Below, piece after piece: positions 10,878-23,000 of a stretch of DNA of 64,000 nucleotides. Positions within the stretch are counted from its first letter, which is position 1; each line of letters starts with the position of its first letter. The translations under genes and the position numbers were made by a program. Below the pieces are notes generated by a model. That model saw only the letters and a program-made list of their open reading frames with translations, searched no databases and was not told the DNA's origin. Source of the stretch: Hydnum rufescens UP504 (Eukaryota > Basidiomycota > Agaricomycetes > Cantharellales > Hydnaceae); contig MU128919.1 of assembly GCA_014904985.1 (NCBI GenBank), positions 267,879-331,878 of the forward strand, written 5' to 3'.

Positions 10878-13800
10878 ATGGCTACAACGACTGTTATACG
10901 AACTCCTGACCGTAATTCACGCCCAACCTTCTTGCGTAGACCCATGATTGTCGCCGATCCCGCTCCCTCAGATCTTTCCAAGGACTGTATCCAGAGATCT
11001 TCTCCCTCTCCTACCCCACTCCGCAGACGAACGGATGGCGACCGTGATCTTCATTCCCCCGTACGCCCCGTCGAGCGCATCGCGCTTAGCTTTGGCCATA
11101 GACCATCTTTGCAACGAATCAATTCGTCTTCATCTGATCAAGGTTCGGTCATGTCTTCCCAGCCACGTCGCCCATTGGAACAAGGCCATACACGCCTTCC
11201 ACGAGTCTCCAATTCTTCCCTTCCAATCCCCGATGCCTCGACACGCACCCCCTCTACTCGCCCAGCCCAACTATCGCTCCAAGACCTCAATGCCCCCAAA
11301 CCGAAGCGGCGTTCGATTGAATTTGGGCAGTCGCCCCTACCCAGGTTAGTTCTGACTCCACCGGATGCGAAATCCAAGACGCGCGCCGGCCATGGGAGAC
11401 TTCCTGCTCCCATCTTTACCAATTCCAAGACTCCCCTTCTCCGACGCGCGAGTTCGTCTCCTCCGACCACGCCCTCAGTTCACAACGAGGACTGGCTCGC
11501 CAACTTGAGTAAATACTCTGACAGCATGACCAAGCTCTCTCTTCATGAGTCAGATGGACCCAACCACGACTCGTCACCACTTGGTGGCAGTCTTCGAGTC
11601 CCCCTAGACCGGAGTTTAAAGCTTGCCAAAGCACCCTCTGCTTCACACTTGCGCCACCGTCGTGCCCGCTCTGGTGAAGTCAAATCCATCAAGCGCCTCT
11701 CTCTTGGTCGTATTCCAGATGACGTGTTTGATGCTACCTCGTCCTCATCGCCCTCTCGGGCCGTTACCCCCTCCCAAGACACATCCAAGGTCCACCGGCC
11801 ACTGGTATGGCAGGCTGATATTAGTACCCCATTTGCTCAGCCACAGCACGGCCTCGATGGTGCCAGCTCACTGAAGCCCCGCTCCGAGAGTCTTCCCGAT
11901 TTCTTCATGCCTTCGGAGCGAGGTATTGCGCAGAAGCGGAGTACCATCGGGAATACCAGCGTAGGGGGCCGACCCAAGGCACTTAAATCCAAGCCATCCC
12001 GACCAAGTGAGAGGGATAAACCCCAAACACAGGATTCAAGCATCTCTGGATTCAGTTTCGAGGGTGAACTTGAAGATGTAGGCGGCTCATCGTTTACTTC
12101 CATAACATCCCTTGGATCACCCGTGCCGAAGACATCGGAGGGTTTTCCGACCAACTTTCTTGCTGATCTTGATGATCCGGTTATCATCAACCCGCCAGTC
12201 CCTGTTCCCGACGTGCCTTTGGTGACGCCTGGATTCGAACCTTCGCCAAATTCTCGATGGCCAGGTGCTCCTGATGTTGGTTTGCCTGCTCTCGATTCTG
12301 ATGGCGAAGAGAGTGGTGAGATAGACATCGACTCTATCCTCTTCAATAGCATGCAGGCCAAACAAGCAGGTCGTTCCTCCCTCCCTGGTCCATTGGCGAA
12401 ACCTATGATGCCGGATACCCCTGTCAAACATCCTGGGCGTCTCGGGCTTAGCGTACAGCGGGCGTGGCAAAGCACTACGAAACTCATCCAAGCGAATAAA
12501 GCAAAACGTGTGCCATCCCATTTATGTTCATTCCTTAAGCTTACCGTCCCTTTCATTAGCCCTTCGGAAGTCGCTCCCCGTCAAGTTTTCTCCATTCCCT
12601 AATCAAAGTAAAAAACATTTTGATTCACCCGATTCCGACTGCAGCGAATTCTCGCCAAATCTTTCGAATCCTTCGCCGTCTCCATCTCTTCGAAATCACG
12701 CATCAATGGCGGCGCCGCGAAAGTCCTATGGCCTTAGTGTATCCATAGGCCTTGGTAGACCCTCTACCCAAACCCGTATACCAATCAGCAACAGTAGCCC
12801 GACAATGACCCAACCCAAGGGTCTCTTCGGCGCTATGTCTATGATACCCAAAAGTACGAGTGTCAAGACTGACTTATTAAATAACATGGGAATCGATAAA
12901 AAGAAGGCCGATTTACTTCGTCGGACGAGTAGTTCGGCTTGGAGTTTCTCAAGCGAGAGTAGCTCTGAAGGCGCAGGCACTCCCTCACGTGACAGTATGC
13001 GACGTACGTGTTGGAACTGTCATTCATTCCCCCGATCACTGACTTCCTCGCCCTAGAAGAGGATTGGCGTTTCCCGTCTCCATCTATGGATAATGGTCAT
13101 GTCAGAAAACTTATTCATAGGAAGAGTGTCACGTTCATCGATAGCTCACCCCTCACACGACGTTCGAGTGGGGTCGGCTTCTATCGCCTCCCGTCCCCGG
13201 CTCGCGATACAATTATGTCCTCTGCCAATTCATCCCCTTCCGGCCCCTTTCCCTCTCCATTCCACCGCCCATTGAGCCCCCTACCCACTTCGCCCTACTG
13301 GAACGACAGCGATGATGATGACTACGAAGAAGACGTTGTATTGGACTTTGGCATCAAGGAAGAACCTCGTCGGTTTGAGAGTCAATTCGTTTGTGAAGAA
13401 GGATTGGGTGCAGGTTCCTTCGGGCAGGCTTTCCGGGTCATGCTGAGGCAGAACTCAGGCTCAGGTCCAAGCAAGATGAGTGGCAAACTCAAGCCAAAGT
13501 TCTACGCTATCAAGAAAAGCAAGCGATACGAAGGGGCTAAACATCGACTCCGACTTCTTGAGGAGTTCGATATTCTCCGTCATTTAGCGGGCGGTACGAC
13601 CAGTCGCCGTTCTAGATCAATGTCACTTTCCTATCCCGCTTCTGCTCCCTCTGAGGCACCGAACGTAAACGTCTTGCAGTTCGTACATGGGTGGGAACAG
13701 GATTCAATGCTTTGTATCCAAACTGAGCTTTGCGAGTTGGGGAATTTGTCCGACTTCTTGTTCGAGTTTGGTGCGAAATTCAACCGTCTGGATGAGCCTC

Positions 13801-14622
13801 GGATCTGGAAGATTATGTCCGAGGTCGGGAATGTAAGTTTCTATAATTCCGTACTCATTACCCGAGGTTGTTTATATTCTTGTCCTACTCGTTTAGGGCT
13901 TATTACATATCCATCATCAGAATGTCATTCACCTCGATCTCAAACCGGCCAATATATTCATCACATTAGAAGGTCGTCTTCGGATCGGTGACTTTGGTAT
14001 GGCTTCTCGTTGGCCTCGTCCAGCATCCTTCGGAGATGGAAGTGAGGGGTTCGATCGAGAAGGTGACCGGGAGTATATGGCTCCTGAGATTCTGAAAGGA
14101 AAATATGGTCGCGAGGCCGACATTTTCAGCTTTGGGATGATCATGCTCGAATGTGCCGGGAATATTGTGGTACCGGATATGTATGTGTTTTCAACCGTTG
14201 TCCTCTTCTACCATTCTAACATATGTTTGCGCAGGGGCGACCCCTGGCATCGCCTACGTACTCAGGACTTTTCCGACATCGATCTTTCCGGATTGACCCC
14301 CACTTTGATCGATCTTATTATGCGGCTGATGTCCCCAGAACCCGCAGATCGACCACTCATCGATCAGGTCTGCGCCCACGATGTCGTGATGAAGACTCGA
14401 TCTACCATGCTTAGAAATATTGAAGCGGTTCGTCGGGCTTCAATCACACTTATCGCAAACGCCGCTCCTGCCGAGATCGAAGCCGCGAGAGAGGAAGCTC
14501 AGATCGCACTGTTCAAGGCCAGTGCCCTTGGTACCGAGGAAGGGACCTTCCTTGGTGAGGTCTTCTCCGAGTCGGCAGAAGAACGGCACCCGGAAAGCGA
14601 GCCCATGGACCTTACTCCCTAG
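10878..14622 (+). CDS. wee1: Wee1-type mitosis-inhibitory protein kinase
   Basis: Wee1 kinases phosphorylate the inhibitory tyrosine of Cdk1 and delay mitosis. A start at 10878 begins a long Ser/Pro-rich, probably disordered N-terminal region (over 700 residues), typical of fungal Wee1/Swe1 and likely a target of phosphoregulation. Kinase elements then follow in order: glycine loop EGLGAGSFGQAF, lysine in YAIKKSKR, a Ser-rich insert before NVLQFVHGWEQD, LCIQTELCELGNLSDFL, and after an intron the catalytic loop HLDLKPANIFIT. Then come RIGDFGMASRW, EGDREYMAPEIL and the C-lobe with GDPWHRLR and LIMRLMSPEPADRP. HLDLKPANIFIT plus EGDREY is diagnostic for the Wee1 family. Four introns are visible (near 12508, 13004, 13834 and 14180). 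The stop TAG is at 14620-14622. Confidence 0.95.
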
Positions 14623-15306
14623 TGTTCTCTAATCCACCCCTGCGCTCGTCCCCCCCTGCTTCCTCGCCTATGGAGTTGGACTCCTATTTTTACATGTTGT
14701 GAGTACTGTTTACGTGTCGATGTAGAGTATTTTCCTTCCCCCCAATAATCACCTTTTCAAATTCTGCGTTATTTGGTGGTTCGTATTTATCCTTGACAAC
14801 ACTGGCATACGTACATTTGGCTTCGCTTACCCCCTTTGCATGTTACCCGCCCAACCACAATACTCAATACTCCGCTCCATTCCAAATGCAATTCCCTTCT
14901 CAATGTTCTATGTGCATCCCTACTGGTACTTATTGCCCACGCCTCTCTTCATCTTGCATGGTTGTCCGTTTTCTTGCGAGTCGCTTTTCCCTTGTTATAT
15001 TCTGCCCTTACAAACAACTTGATCATATACAACCCCCTTGTCGCTCTTTGTTCTTTTTTCTTTTCTTTTCGTTTCGCTATAATTGGTCGGACCTGGTTCA
15101 GGGATTCCCCCACCCGTTAGCTTTTGTAGATACTTTCATAGGCACAAACAAAATTGAAAGAAATTCCATCGAGCGATACCCCCGGCACGTCTCCGATCTG
15201 TGGCCGGAGTCTTTTGTGACTTCCAAGTGGTTCTGGACTCAGAGAGGCCACAAGAATCATAAATGCTTTTCTAAGGATGAAAAATACGTGAAGCATTTGC
15301 TGCTTG
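14623..15306. other. Pyrimidine-rich intergenic region after Wee1
   Basis: This is a CT-rich tract likely to hold the Wee1 3' UTR. A long plus-strand open frame crosses it but has a biased, low-complexity composition (runs of F, S, L and C), so it is not called as a gene. Confidence 0.45.
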
Positions 15307-16981
15307 TTAGCAATGGACTGGCTTGGGCGTTCCACCTGGCCCTCGCACGTTCTCTCCGTAACCTCTCCGCATTTGGCATTTGGCCAGCACGAGCAGCTGA
15401 GGCTGTAAGCATTTACCAGCTACTGGCAGCGGATCGACCCGACGCATTCCCCTGTGTCTTGCTTGGTCTTCCCGCAACATCACCATCTGTCTTCCGGTCC
15501 GCGCTTTCGTGTCTGTGAGGAAGCACTCAAGAGAACTGAGGAGACCATCAGCATTTATTATACTGCCCGCTGAGTGTCTCCATTGCACTGCTGGATATTC
15601 GTGGACGCGCATGTCAAGACGCATGAGCGACGTGGATGGATCAATTTCCAAGCCAGTGCAATTTTCTATGATGACTGTTTTCCAGCCACGCTGTGCCAAT
15701 GCATTCAAGGCTGCGAGGTGTACACCAGTTGTGCAATCCTGCGAGCTCATTTTGAGCCGTATACTTTTTTTTAAGGTGTGGTTCTTGGCACGAGACAACA
15801 ATCACCGCACCAATATTGAACAAAAATCGCCATGTTTCCCCGACATTTTTTCTTGATAGGGTCGTACTTCTTTTATCTCGATCAATTTCGACTCAGCGCT
15901 TGTTTTCTCCCCTCCCATTCAGTTCAGTCCCGCCAAGGGCCTTGTTTCATCATGCAGATCATTCCCCCTTCAGTCCCTCTTCTGGAGTGTACACTACCTC
16001 TGATATTTGATGGCATTGAAGTCCCTTATGGGCGAACAAGACTGAGGACCTGGATGGTTTCAGACACATACTCCTCACAGAAGTGATACCCGTTGGAGAT
16101 ATTGTCTATGCTGCCGCCGCCTGGTCCAAATTCACCACATGCGCGTTGAAGGCCTCAGCTAGGCAGTTTACTACTGCCAGGTATACGCCCATGCCGCCCC
16201 AGACACCATCCTCTCGCTGATAGTCAAACTCACCCATGATATCACCGGCGCCGTCTAGCTCTGCCTCGCTGTTAACACGCGGCCCACGCTCCCTCTCCTC
16301 CTCCAACGATGCCTCTTCAGGCTCCTCCAGCTCATCTGTTGGTGGTAAAGGAGCCTCGCCGTCGCAGCCATACTATGGATCTGAAGCATCCGTTGTTGTA
16401 TCGCCTGGATCCCCAGTCCAATACCCAGCATTCTTGGGCACAGGTACTCTCGTCCACCCTAGAAGCCCCCTATTATCGTGCTCGAAGCGCATGAGCACTT
16501 ATGGTGCACACTACTCTGCTGGAATTGTTTGTATATATAATGCTAATCTAAACGGTCCAAGTTACCGTGGGCAGTGTACGAGTGCACAGTGATGCCTGCT
16601 GAAAGAGGTACTGGCGCGCGCTGGTAATTTACTACCAAATCAGACCCAGTAGGCCGCACGCCACCTTGCACATTGCTGGGCCTATCTCATCTGATACACT
16701 TCTGGTGTTGGAGGCACCATGCCCCCAAAACCCATATCGCCCACATGACACTGCCACAATACGATTTGGACGTCCCTCAGGGGAGATAGTTCCCTATGAG
16801 GCGGTGAAGACATGAAAATCCGAATCGGGTCTCTATATACTCCCCTCGTCCTCAACCACTGATATTCATACACAGGACAGTGTACGAATCCATGCTCTCT
16901 AAATTCCCCTCACCCAGCGTCATCGCTTCGCCATCCTTTGCGTCCATGCTGACAATCACGCGCCGATACGTGTGTTCCATC
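15307..16981 (-). CDS. Unrecognised minus-strand locus
   Basis: Several minus-strand segments look coding, but I cannot join them confidently. A possible first exon at 16981 reads MEHTYRRVIVSMDAKDGEAM and is followed by a GTGAGG donor. A middle segment reads DGAGDIMGEFDYQREDGVWG then YLAVVNCLAEAFNAHVVNLD (16306-16106). A distal segment at 15801-15307 reads QDCTTGVHLAALNALAQRGW then KTVIIENCTGLEID. The last segment faintly resembles the Cys-region helix of isochorismatase-type hydrolases (C followed by a helix and a hydrophobic strand), but this is weak. The possible start lies directly next to the REI1 stop codon. Confidence 0.3.
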
Positions 16982-18632
16982 TTACTGTGAAATTACATCT
17001 ACGATGAGTAGCCCGAGAACGAGAAAAAAAAAAACGTCAAAACGAACCTGTAATAGGGGATCGCGATAATGCTTTTGGTGATTTCCACGGAATCCCACTG
17101 CAGTCTTGAAATTCTCTCTCTTCTTCTGATCCCGGAATTCTCGAATATGGCGTCCAGCCTCTCTTGCTTCTCCTCGATTCCTAGCCTGGATCGTCATAGT
17201 CCCATCCCCAAATGCGCCGAACCCGCCTTTTCTAGGCACAAGAGCGGAGTTTTTATCTTCTAGTAATCGGCGCACTAGACCGGCTCCGCGTGTGGGGTCC
17301 GATGTGGGTGGGGCCAAGGGGGCAACAAAAGATTGTTTGTAGTAGCGCCGCATGCTTCGATGGCCTATCCGCGCTCCAGATGGAAGAACCAGCTCGAAGG
17401 GCGAGTCACCATACGTCAGGGTACCCTCAGGAATTTCTTCCTCATCCTCGGATTCGACATCGTAGATGGACTCCCCGTCTTGCACTGTCACATTCTCATC
17501 ATCCTCGTCCTCCCACTCGTCATCCTCTGCTGCGCCCATATTGGATGATCCTTCGCCAGCCGCGGTAGAAGTACGCACCACTCGTTTCTTTGTTTGACGA
17601 CCACTGGATTTGAACGATGCGATTGGATACGGACGACGTGAAATCGTAGAAGTCTGAGATTTCGAGACGGTCCTTCTCGCTCTCGTACGCGAGTTTGCAA
17701 TGACTTTTATCGATCATATGTTTCCTCACCGCGTGTAGAGAGCGAAATTCGCGCCCGCGACCATTGCAGTAGAGACATTCGTTTCCTATTGCAATTTTTT
17801 CGCCCAGATAGGTCATGAGGCCAGGGAGATCGACTAGATAGTCTGCATCGGGGATGAAGAATCCGTGAGTGCTTGCCATGTGCGATAAGTTGTCGGGAAG
17901 AGAGGGAGATTTGCTGGAGCAGAAGAGACAGTGTGTTGGACTGAGTTTGTTCCGCGCTGCTGCAATTCTATCTTGTAAACTTAATTCACCCCCGCCTTGG
18001 TCATCATCCTCGGCATCGTCGATAGGACCAGAGGACGAGGGTGAAAGTGGCTTCGAATCGGATGCCTGGGCCGGGTCAGCAGTGGGAAGAGAGGATACGG
18101 CGGCGGCCTCAGGAGCGGAGGGCACTTCGTCTGAGGAAGCGACAGCCAAGACGGGCGGTTCATTACGTGCTTTGAGTACAGCCTTGTATTCATTTTCCTT
18201 ATGCTTGTTTGAGTTGAGGTGCGAGCGGAACGCATTTTCCGTAGTGTATGCTTTGCTATTTAAGGAGAGGAGATTTCAAACAAAAGTCAGAAGTGAAAAC
18301 GAAGCAGAAAGATCGGGGGAACAAAACCATACTTGCAGACTTCACAAGTGGCACCTCGATCCGCAGTCGTAATTGCCGTCTCCAAACGTTTGTCGAGGAC
18401 TTTCTGGTTGAATACCTTGACGCTTACTGGAGGCAAGGACGCCACCCGTCGCTGGAGAATTCCGAAGGACATGGTTAAATAAATCATCGGAAAGGGGTGG
18501 CAGGAACATGCCTTCATGTTATATCGATGGTGGTCACTTCGGTAATGCTCTCGTTGGTCCTCGGCAGATGAGAAAGCAATCAAGCATGATAGACAAGTAA
18601 AAATGGGGGCTTGCGGCGTTTGGTTGTCCATG
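16982..18632 (-). CDS. REI1: Cytoplasmic 60S biogenesis factor REI1, C2H2 zinc fingers
   Basis: REI1 acts late in 60S maturation in the cytoplasm, probing the peptide exit tunnel and helping release Arx1. The start at 18632 gives MDNQTPQAP then FTCLSCLIAFSSAEDQREHY, a C2H2 finger. After a short intron the diagnostic RRVASLPPVSVKVFNQKVL follows, then CEVC (finger 2), an acidic linker, the paired fingers THCLFCSSKSPSLPDNLSHM and NECLYCNGRGREFRSLHAVR, LTYGDSPFELVLPSGARIGH, and the end HQKHYRDPLLQ. The last intron (63 nt, donor GTTCGT) lies exactly between the final Gln and the TAA stop (16982-16984); because it is a multiple of three, retention would add 21 hydrophobic residues. An open frame of about 125 codons runs upstream of the start in the same frame. 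Confidence 0.93.
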
Positions 18633-19009
18633 ATAGGGAATAATTCGAGAGTACGTTGCAGGGGGGGGGGGAACAGGCTCGCTTGCGTAGTTTCCAACGA
18701 TAGGAGCGATGTGCAGTCTGCGCCTCCAGTAGGTTCCAAGAGGCGGATCTCGGGGATTCCCGGGGCTTTAGAACTTGATTTCCAGCCTTTGGTGCCAGAC
18801 ACCCTGCAAACAGATTTACCTGTACTTGCCGATATATCTCCGAAGGACCGCTTTGACATGGGTCTTTGAATGCGTATTGTGGTGACAAGGGCAGGAGGTG
18901 TGAGGTAGCCATCCTCCTTGGCTCGCAGCGGATCCCAGTCGACCCAGGCCTTTCTTTCCTCATTCACATGTGTATATAACAAAACTGCGCCTTGTGGTCC
19001 AAATACCAC
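18633..19009 (-). other. Open frame continuous with the REI1 N-terminus
   Basis: The minus strand is open for about 125 codons directly upstream of, and in frame with, the REI1 start (for example KAWVDWDPLRAKEDGYLTPP then RIQRPMSKRSFGDIS). Known REI1 proteins begin near MDNQTPQ, so this is more likely leader sequence or part of another gene than an N-terminal extension. Confidence 0.3.
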
Positions 19010-19202
19010 TCATCCAACCACACCAAAACCAATAGCTTTTTCCAGGTAAATATGCACCAGGTCATCACCGTAGAGTCCAACTGGTATGCGTTCGGCAGTC
19101 TCCGGGCTTTTGTCGCGTCACGTCGCGTCTGAGATATTCGACCATTATGGCGCTTCAAGGACAACCGCTTGCGCAATTAGGGCCCCTCGGCACTGTGACG
19201 TG

Positions 19203-19596
19203 ATGGCTCCCATTCCTATGGAACTCATCCTACTTCCCCCTGGGTCGTACAGTGTGACGTGCGAAATGTCGGACCACAAGATCGAAGATGAACCGCCTGC
19301 CGGATGGGGACAGAGCCGAGGTGCGCCCGTCCCCATCATGATCCTATTGATCTATCACTGACCACTGTACAGAACACGTATATCAACAAATAGCAGACAA
19401 GATGCTTGCCCATGGTTTCAAACGCGACGCGCATTCGCCTTCGGTGTGGCATACGGAAGGTGACGCGATCGGGGCATATTTAGCCATGCTAAGCCTGAAA
19501 AACATCCGCCTACCCGGCATATTTGAAACTTGCGTCCACCGCGTGGAGATGCGTGCGTTCCGCAAGGTCTTTATCGACTTCGATCATGATCGATGA
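19203..19596 (+). CDS. Small two-exon protein of unknown function
   Basis: The start ATG at 19203 gives MAPIPMELILLPPGSYSVTC then HKIEDEPPAGWGQSR. A standard GTGCGC...CAG intron of about 52 nt joins in frame to EHVYQQIADKMLAHGFKRDA, SPSVWHTEGDAIGAYLAML and VEMRAFRKVFIDFDHDR-stop. The product is about 114 residues, with no signal peptide or membrane segment. I do not recognise the family. The clean splice join and protein-like composition argue that it is real. It is divergent from REI1. Confidence 0.5.
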
Positions 19597-20098
19597 TGGA
19601 TGGTAACTGGAGAGTTGGACTGACCCCTGAACTAGTACCATTGGGCGATAGGTATTTTCATCTCTTCATTCATCCTTGACATTGCTAACTCTGTCCACAG
19701 ATTACTTCATATTCTTGGAGGGGGATTCATATGGCAATCGAGCACCACGATGGTCCCCCTGTGTAATACAAGCTGTTTTCCTTTCTTGTGCAACTTTTCT
19801 TGTACTTCGTCACTTCCCATATTGTGTAGACATCATCACCGCAAGCACTGTCTTATTTATATGTCGAAATCATTTTGCTCGACTAGAAAACCTCTTAGCT
19901 TGCACACATTACAGGTGTCAAATGACGAAAGAGGTGGTCGCCTCAGTAGACGAATGATCACCCGTTTCTCAAAGGGTATATTATTTCACTTCCTACCATA
20001 CTCTTCGCTTTCTAGGGCGCTGTCATATAAAGACGAACAACAGCTTTAGATTTTCTAAAAGCACACAGATCATGATGCAGCATCCCCACAAGCGAAAT
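19597..20098. other. Intergenic between small gene and IleRS
   Basis: No supported coding exon is seen. It is AT-rich, with the 3' ends of the convergent small gene and the isoleucyl-tRNA synthetase gene. Confidence 0.45.
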
Positions 20099-23000
20099 TT
20101 AAATCGACGGCCAGGCCAAGGAAAGCTCAAACGTCGTCTCTCCAATCTCCTGTGCCTCTTCGATCAGCACCTTCGCATCCGGCTTCCGACTAGACACGGG
20201 CGCCGGGAAGCTGCGAACAGTTCGTTGGATGATCTCCGCGTGGCTCCGCATCACGTCTTTGAGAAGAACATCATTCGATCCAGGGGCGAATCGATAAAAC
20301 ACGTCCACATCGTCAGTTGCCTGCAGTCCTGCCTTCTTCCGCAATTTTTGGATACGGTTGATGAGCTCTCGCGCCACACCTTCGCCTTCCAGTTCCGGCA
20401 TGAAGCTGGATGTCGAGAACGACGACCGCGTCGCTATCGGTTGCCGTCGCAAAAGTCCCATTCTCAGGTAAGTCGACGTATCGGCTGACAGTCAGGTCTC
20501 CCGTGACGAGCTCGATGCCGTCCACGGAGAGCTTCCGGTCTGCACGTAGCTCCTGATAGCGTCTGACGATACGTCGGGAAGAGCCTTCTTCACACGTCCG
20601 ATATCCTTGCGAAGCTTTCGCCCCAGGGTCGCCCAATCCGCCACAGCACGGTATTTGACACCAGTTCGAGACTCGTCGGTGGTAAAAACGATTTCCCGGA
20701 CGTTTAGTTCTGATTCTAAATAGAACTGCAAGGGAGCAACATCTTCGTGGTACTGCGCATCCGGATGGAAGACGAGGAGCTCTTTCAGAGGTGTCTATGT
20801 GAGATGAAGGGAATGAGGTATGTACAGGATCTGCAAATACACACATAGCACTGACCTTGAGGGAAAGAGCGTGTTTCTCGCGAAGGCCGCGCCCAAGTTC
20901 GATCACATTCTGCATTCTTCGGACTTGACGTTCGATGTCTGCGTCGAAGTATTCATCTCGAACTTCTGGGAATCCTAGGAAGTGTACGGAGCGCATATCC
21001 TTGCTGAACTGGACTGAGGCTGGGAGGAATGGACGAAGTCCTTGATAAAGGCTCTCCGTCAGGAATGGAGTGTAGGATGACTGTGTGAAATGTGTCGTCG
21101 CATTTAGTTTCGTCCCATCACTAGCAGAACACCCCCATACACACCATCGTCCGTGTCAGGGTAAGGAGTGTCTCAAACAGTGTATTTAGAGCTGCAATGG
21201 TGTCCTCGGGCCCATTCTCGCCCTTGAGACGTTTCCGATTAAAGCGAATGTACCAGTTCGTGAGCTCGTCGATGAGATCCAATAACCGCGGGATGATAGT
21301 GTAAAGCCGGTACGCTAGATAACAAAAAAGAACAGTTAGTAACACATCGGCGCTGCATTCCCAAACCGCATACCAGCCATCTCCTCTCGCACAAGTTTGA
21401 TGAGAGACTGACACCGCGCCAAGATCCATCGATCCATGACGTTCTCAGATTTCTTCACGTGTGGGTCGTATTGGAACTCTCTCTCCTGCTCTTTCTTGTA
21501 AAGGGCAGCTTGGCCCAGGAAGAAGCGGAATGAATTGAGCCAGGGAAGAAGCACCCGTGAAACCACTTCACGCACGCCCTCCTCTCTGAACCGCAGGTTC
21601 TCGGCTCGTACGATGGGAGAATTTACCAAGAACATCCTGTACGTACAGTCAAAATGAATGAAAATCTGCACCATGTATGACCAAAGATGCACACACCTTG
21701 TGGCATCTGCTCCGTAAAGCTTGATAACGAGGTTTGGATCAGGGTAGTTCTTAAGCTTCTTGCTCATCTTCTTCCCGTCTCTGTACGGCGGTATCAGTCG
21801 GCTGAAAGCCACAGGGTTGGTTCACCACTTACGCAGCAAGGACCAGACCGCTGGCAATCAAGTTTTTCCACGGAGCGGTGTCGAAGAGGAGGGTGGAAAT
21901 AACAAGGAGGGTATAAAACCATCCACGCGTCTGGTCAATGCCCTCCGAAATGAAGTCTGCTGGGAAAGTTTCATGGAACTTCTCCTTGTTTTCGAATGGA
22001 TAATGCTGCTGGGCGTAAGGCATGCTGAAAATATGGTACGGCATGAGGCAACTTGACATTTTTCCGGATAATACAGGACAGCCACGTTACCTTCCTGACT
22101 CGAACCAACAATCAAATACTTCTTCGACACGATGGAGAACTCCCTTCCCATTTCTTGATGGAATAGTGATGTGGTCAATACTTTCCCGGTGAAGATCCGT
22201 GATGTTTGTGACTCCAGAGAGCTCTTCCAACTCAGCAATGGAACTGATAGCTATCACCTTCACATCGGCAGAAAGGTCATCTATTAAACACAAGGCATGA
22301 CCCCCACGCCTTGAATTGCGTACCTCCTCATAGTCGTCGCTAACCCACAATGGGATGGGGGTTCCCCAGTAGCGATTCCGAGAAATGTTCCAATCCCGTG
22401 CATTCGCCAACCAATTCCCGAATCTATTTTCGCCTACGGATGGGGGAACCCTACGTAGAACAGTAAATCGATCAAACTGCGCAATCATTGGGAAAATGCC
22501 CAAGGCCGGACACACCATCTCGTTTCTTTATTATTGGCTACCAGGCGATCGATAGCGGGTTGGACCCGCACAAACCACACCGGGATGGCCTTGTAGAGTA
22601 AGGGGGTACCGGACCTCCAGCAGAAGGGGTATTGATGCGTCACAGTGGACTGTACGATAAGGCGCCCACGCTGTTTCAGGAGCTTCTGAATGTCTTTATC
22701 AGCAGTCTAAGTCAAGTATTCAGTATATACAGGATTCTATTCCGGCCCAACACCATGAAGACGGCGCACTTTGACATATTGGCCTTGAAAATCAGGAACT
22801 TCGGCAGTGAAGCACCCAACGTCATCAAGAGGGCATGGGGGCATTTCTTCGGCAGAGACAATGTTGTTCTCAAGAGCAATGCGATGATCCTCGTCACCAA
22901 ATGCTGGCGCTTGATGAACGATCCCAGTACCACTGTCGTTGGTCACATATTCGTCGCAGACGACTCGGAATGCACGATCTTCGTACTGCACGGAGATAAT

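Noticed and set aside
12225..12245. Perfect minus-strand B box (ggttcgaatcc)
   Set aside because: It lies inside the Wee1 coding region, encoding GFEPS, with no tRNA fold around it.
11837..12556. 239-codon minus-strand frame
   Set aside because: It is the shadow of the Wee1 N-terminal exon on the opposite strand.
14793..15518. 241-codon plus-strand open frame
   Set aside because: C+T-rich, low-complexity residues, no domain, and it overlaps the Wee1 3' UTR and a minus-strand candidate.
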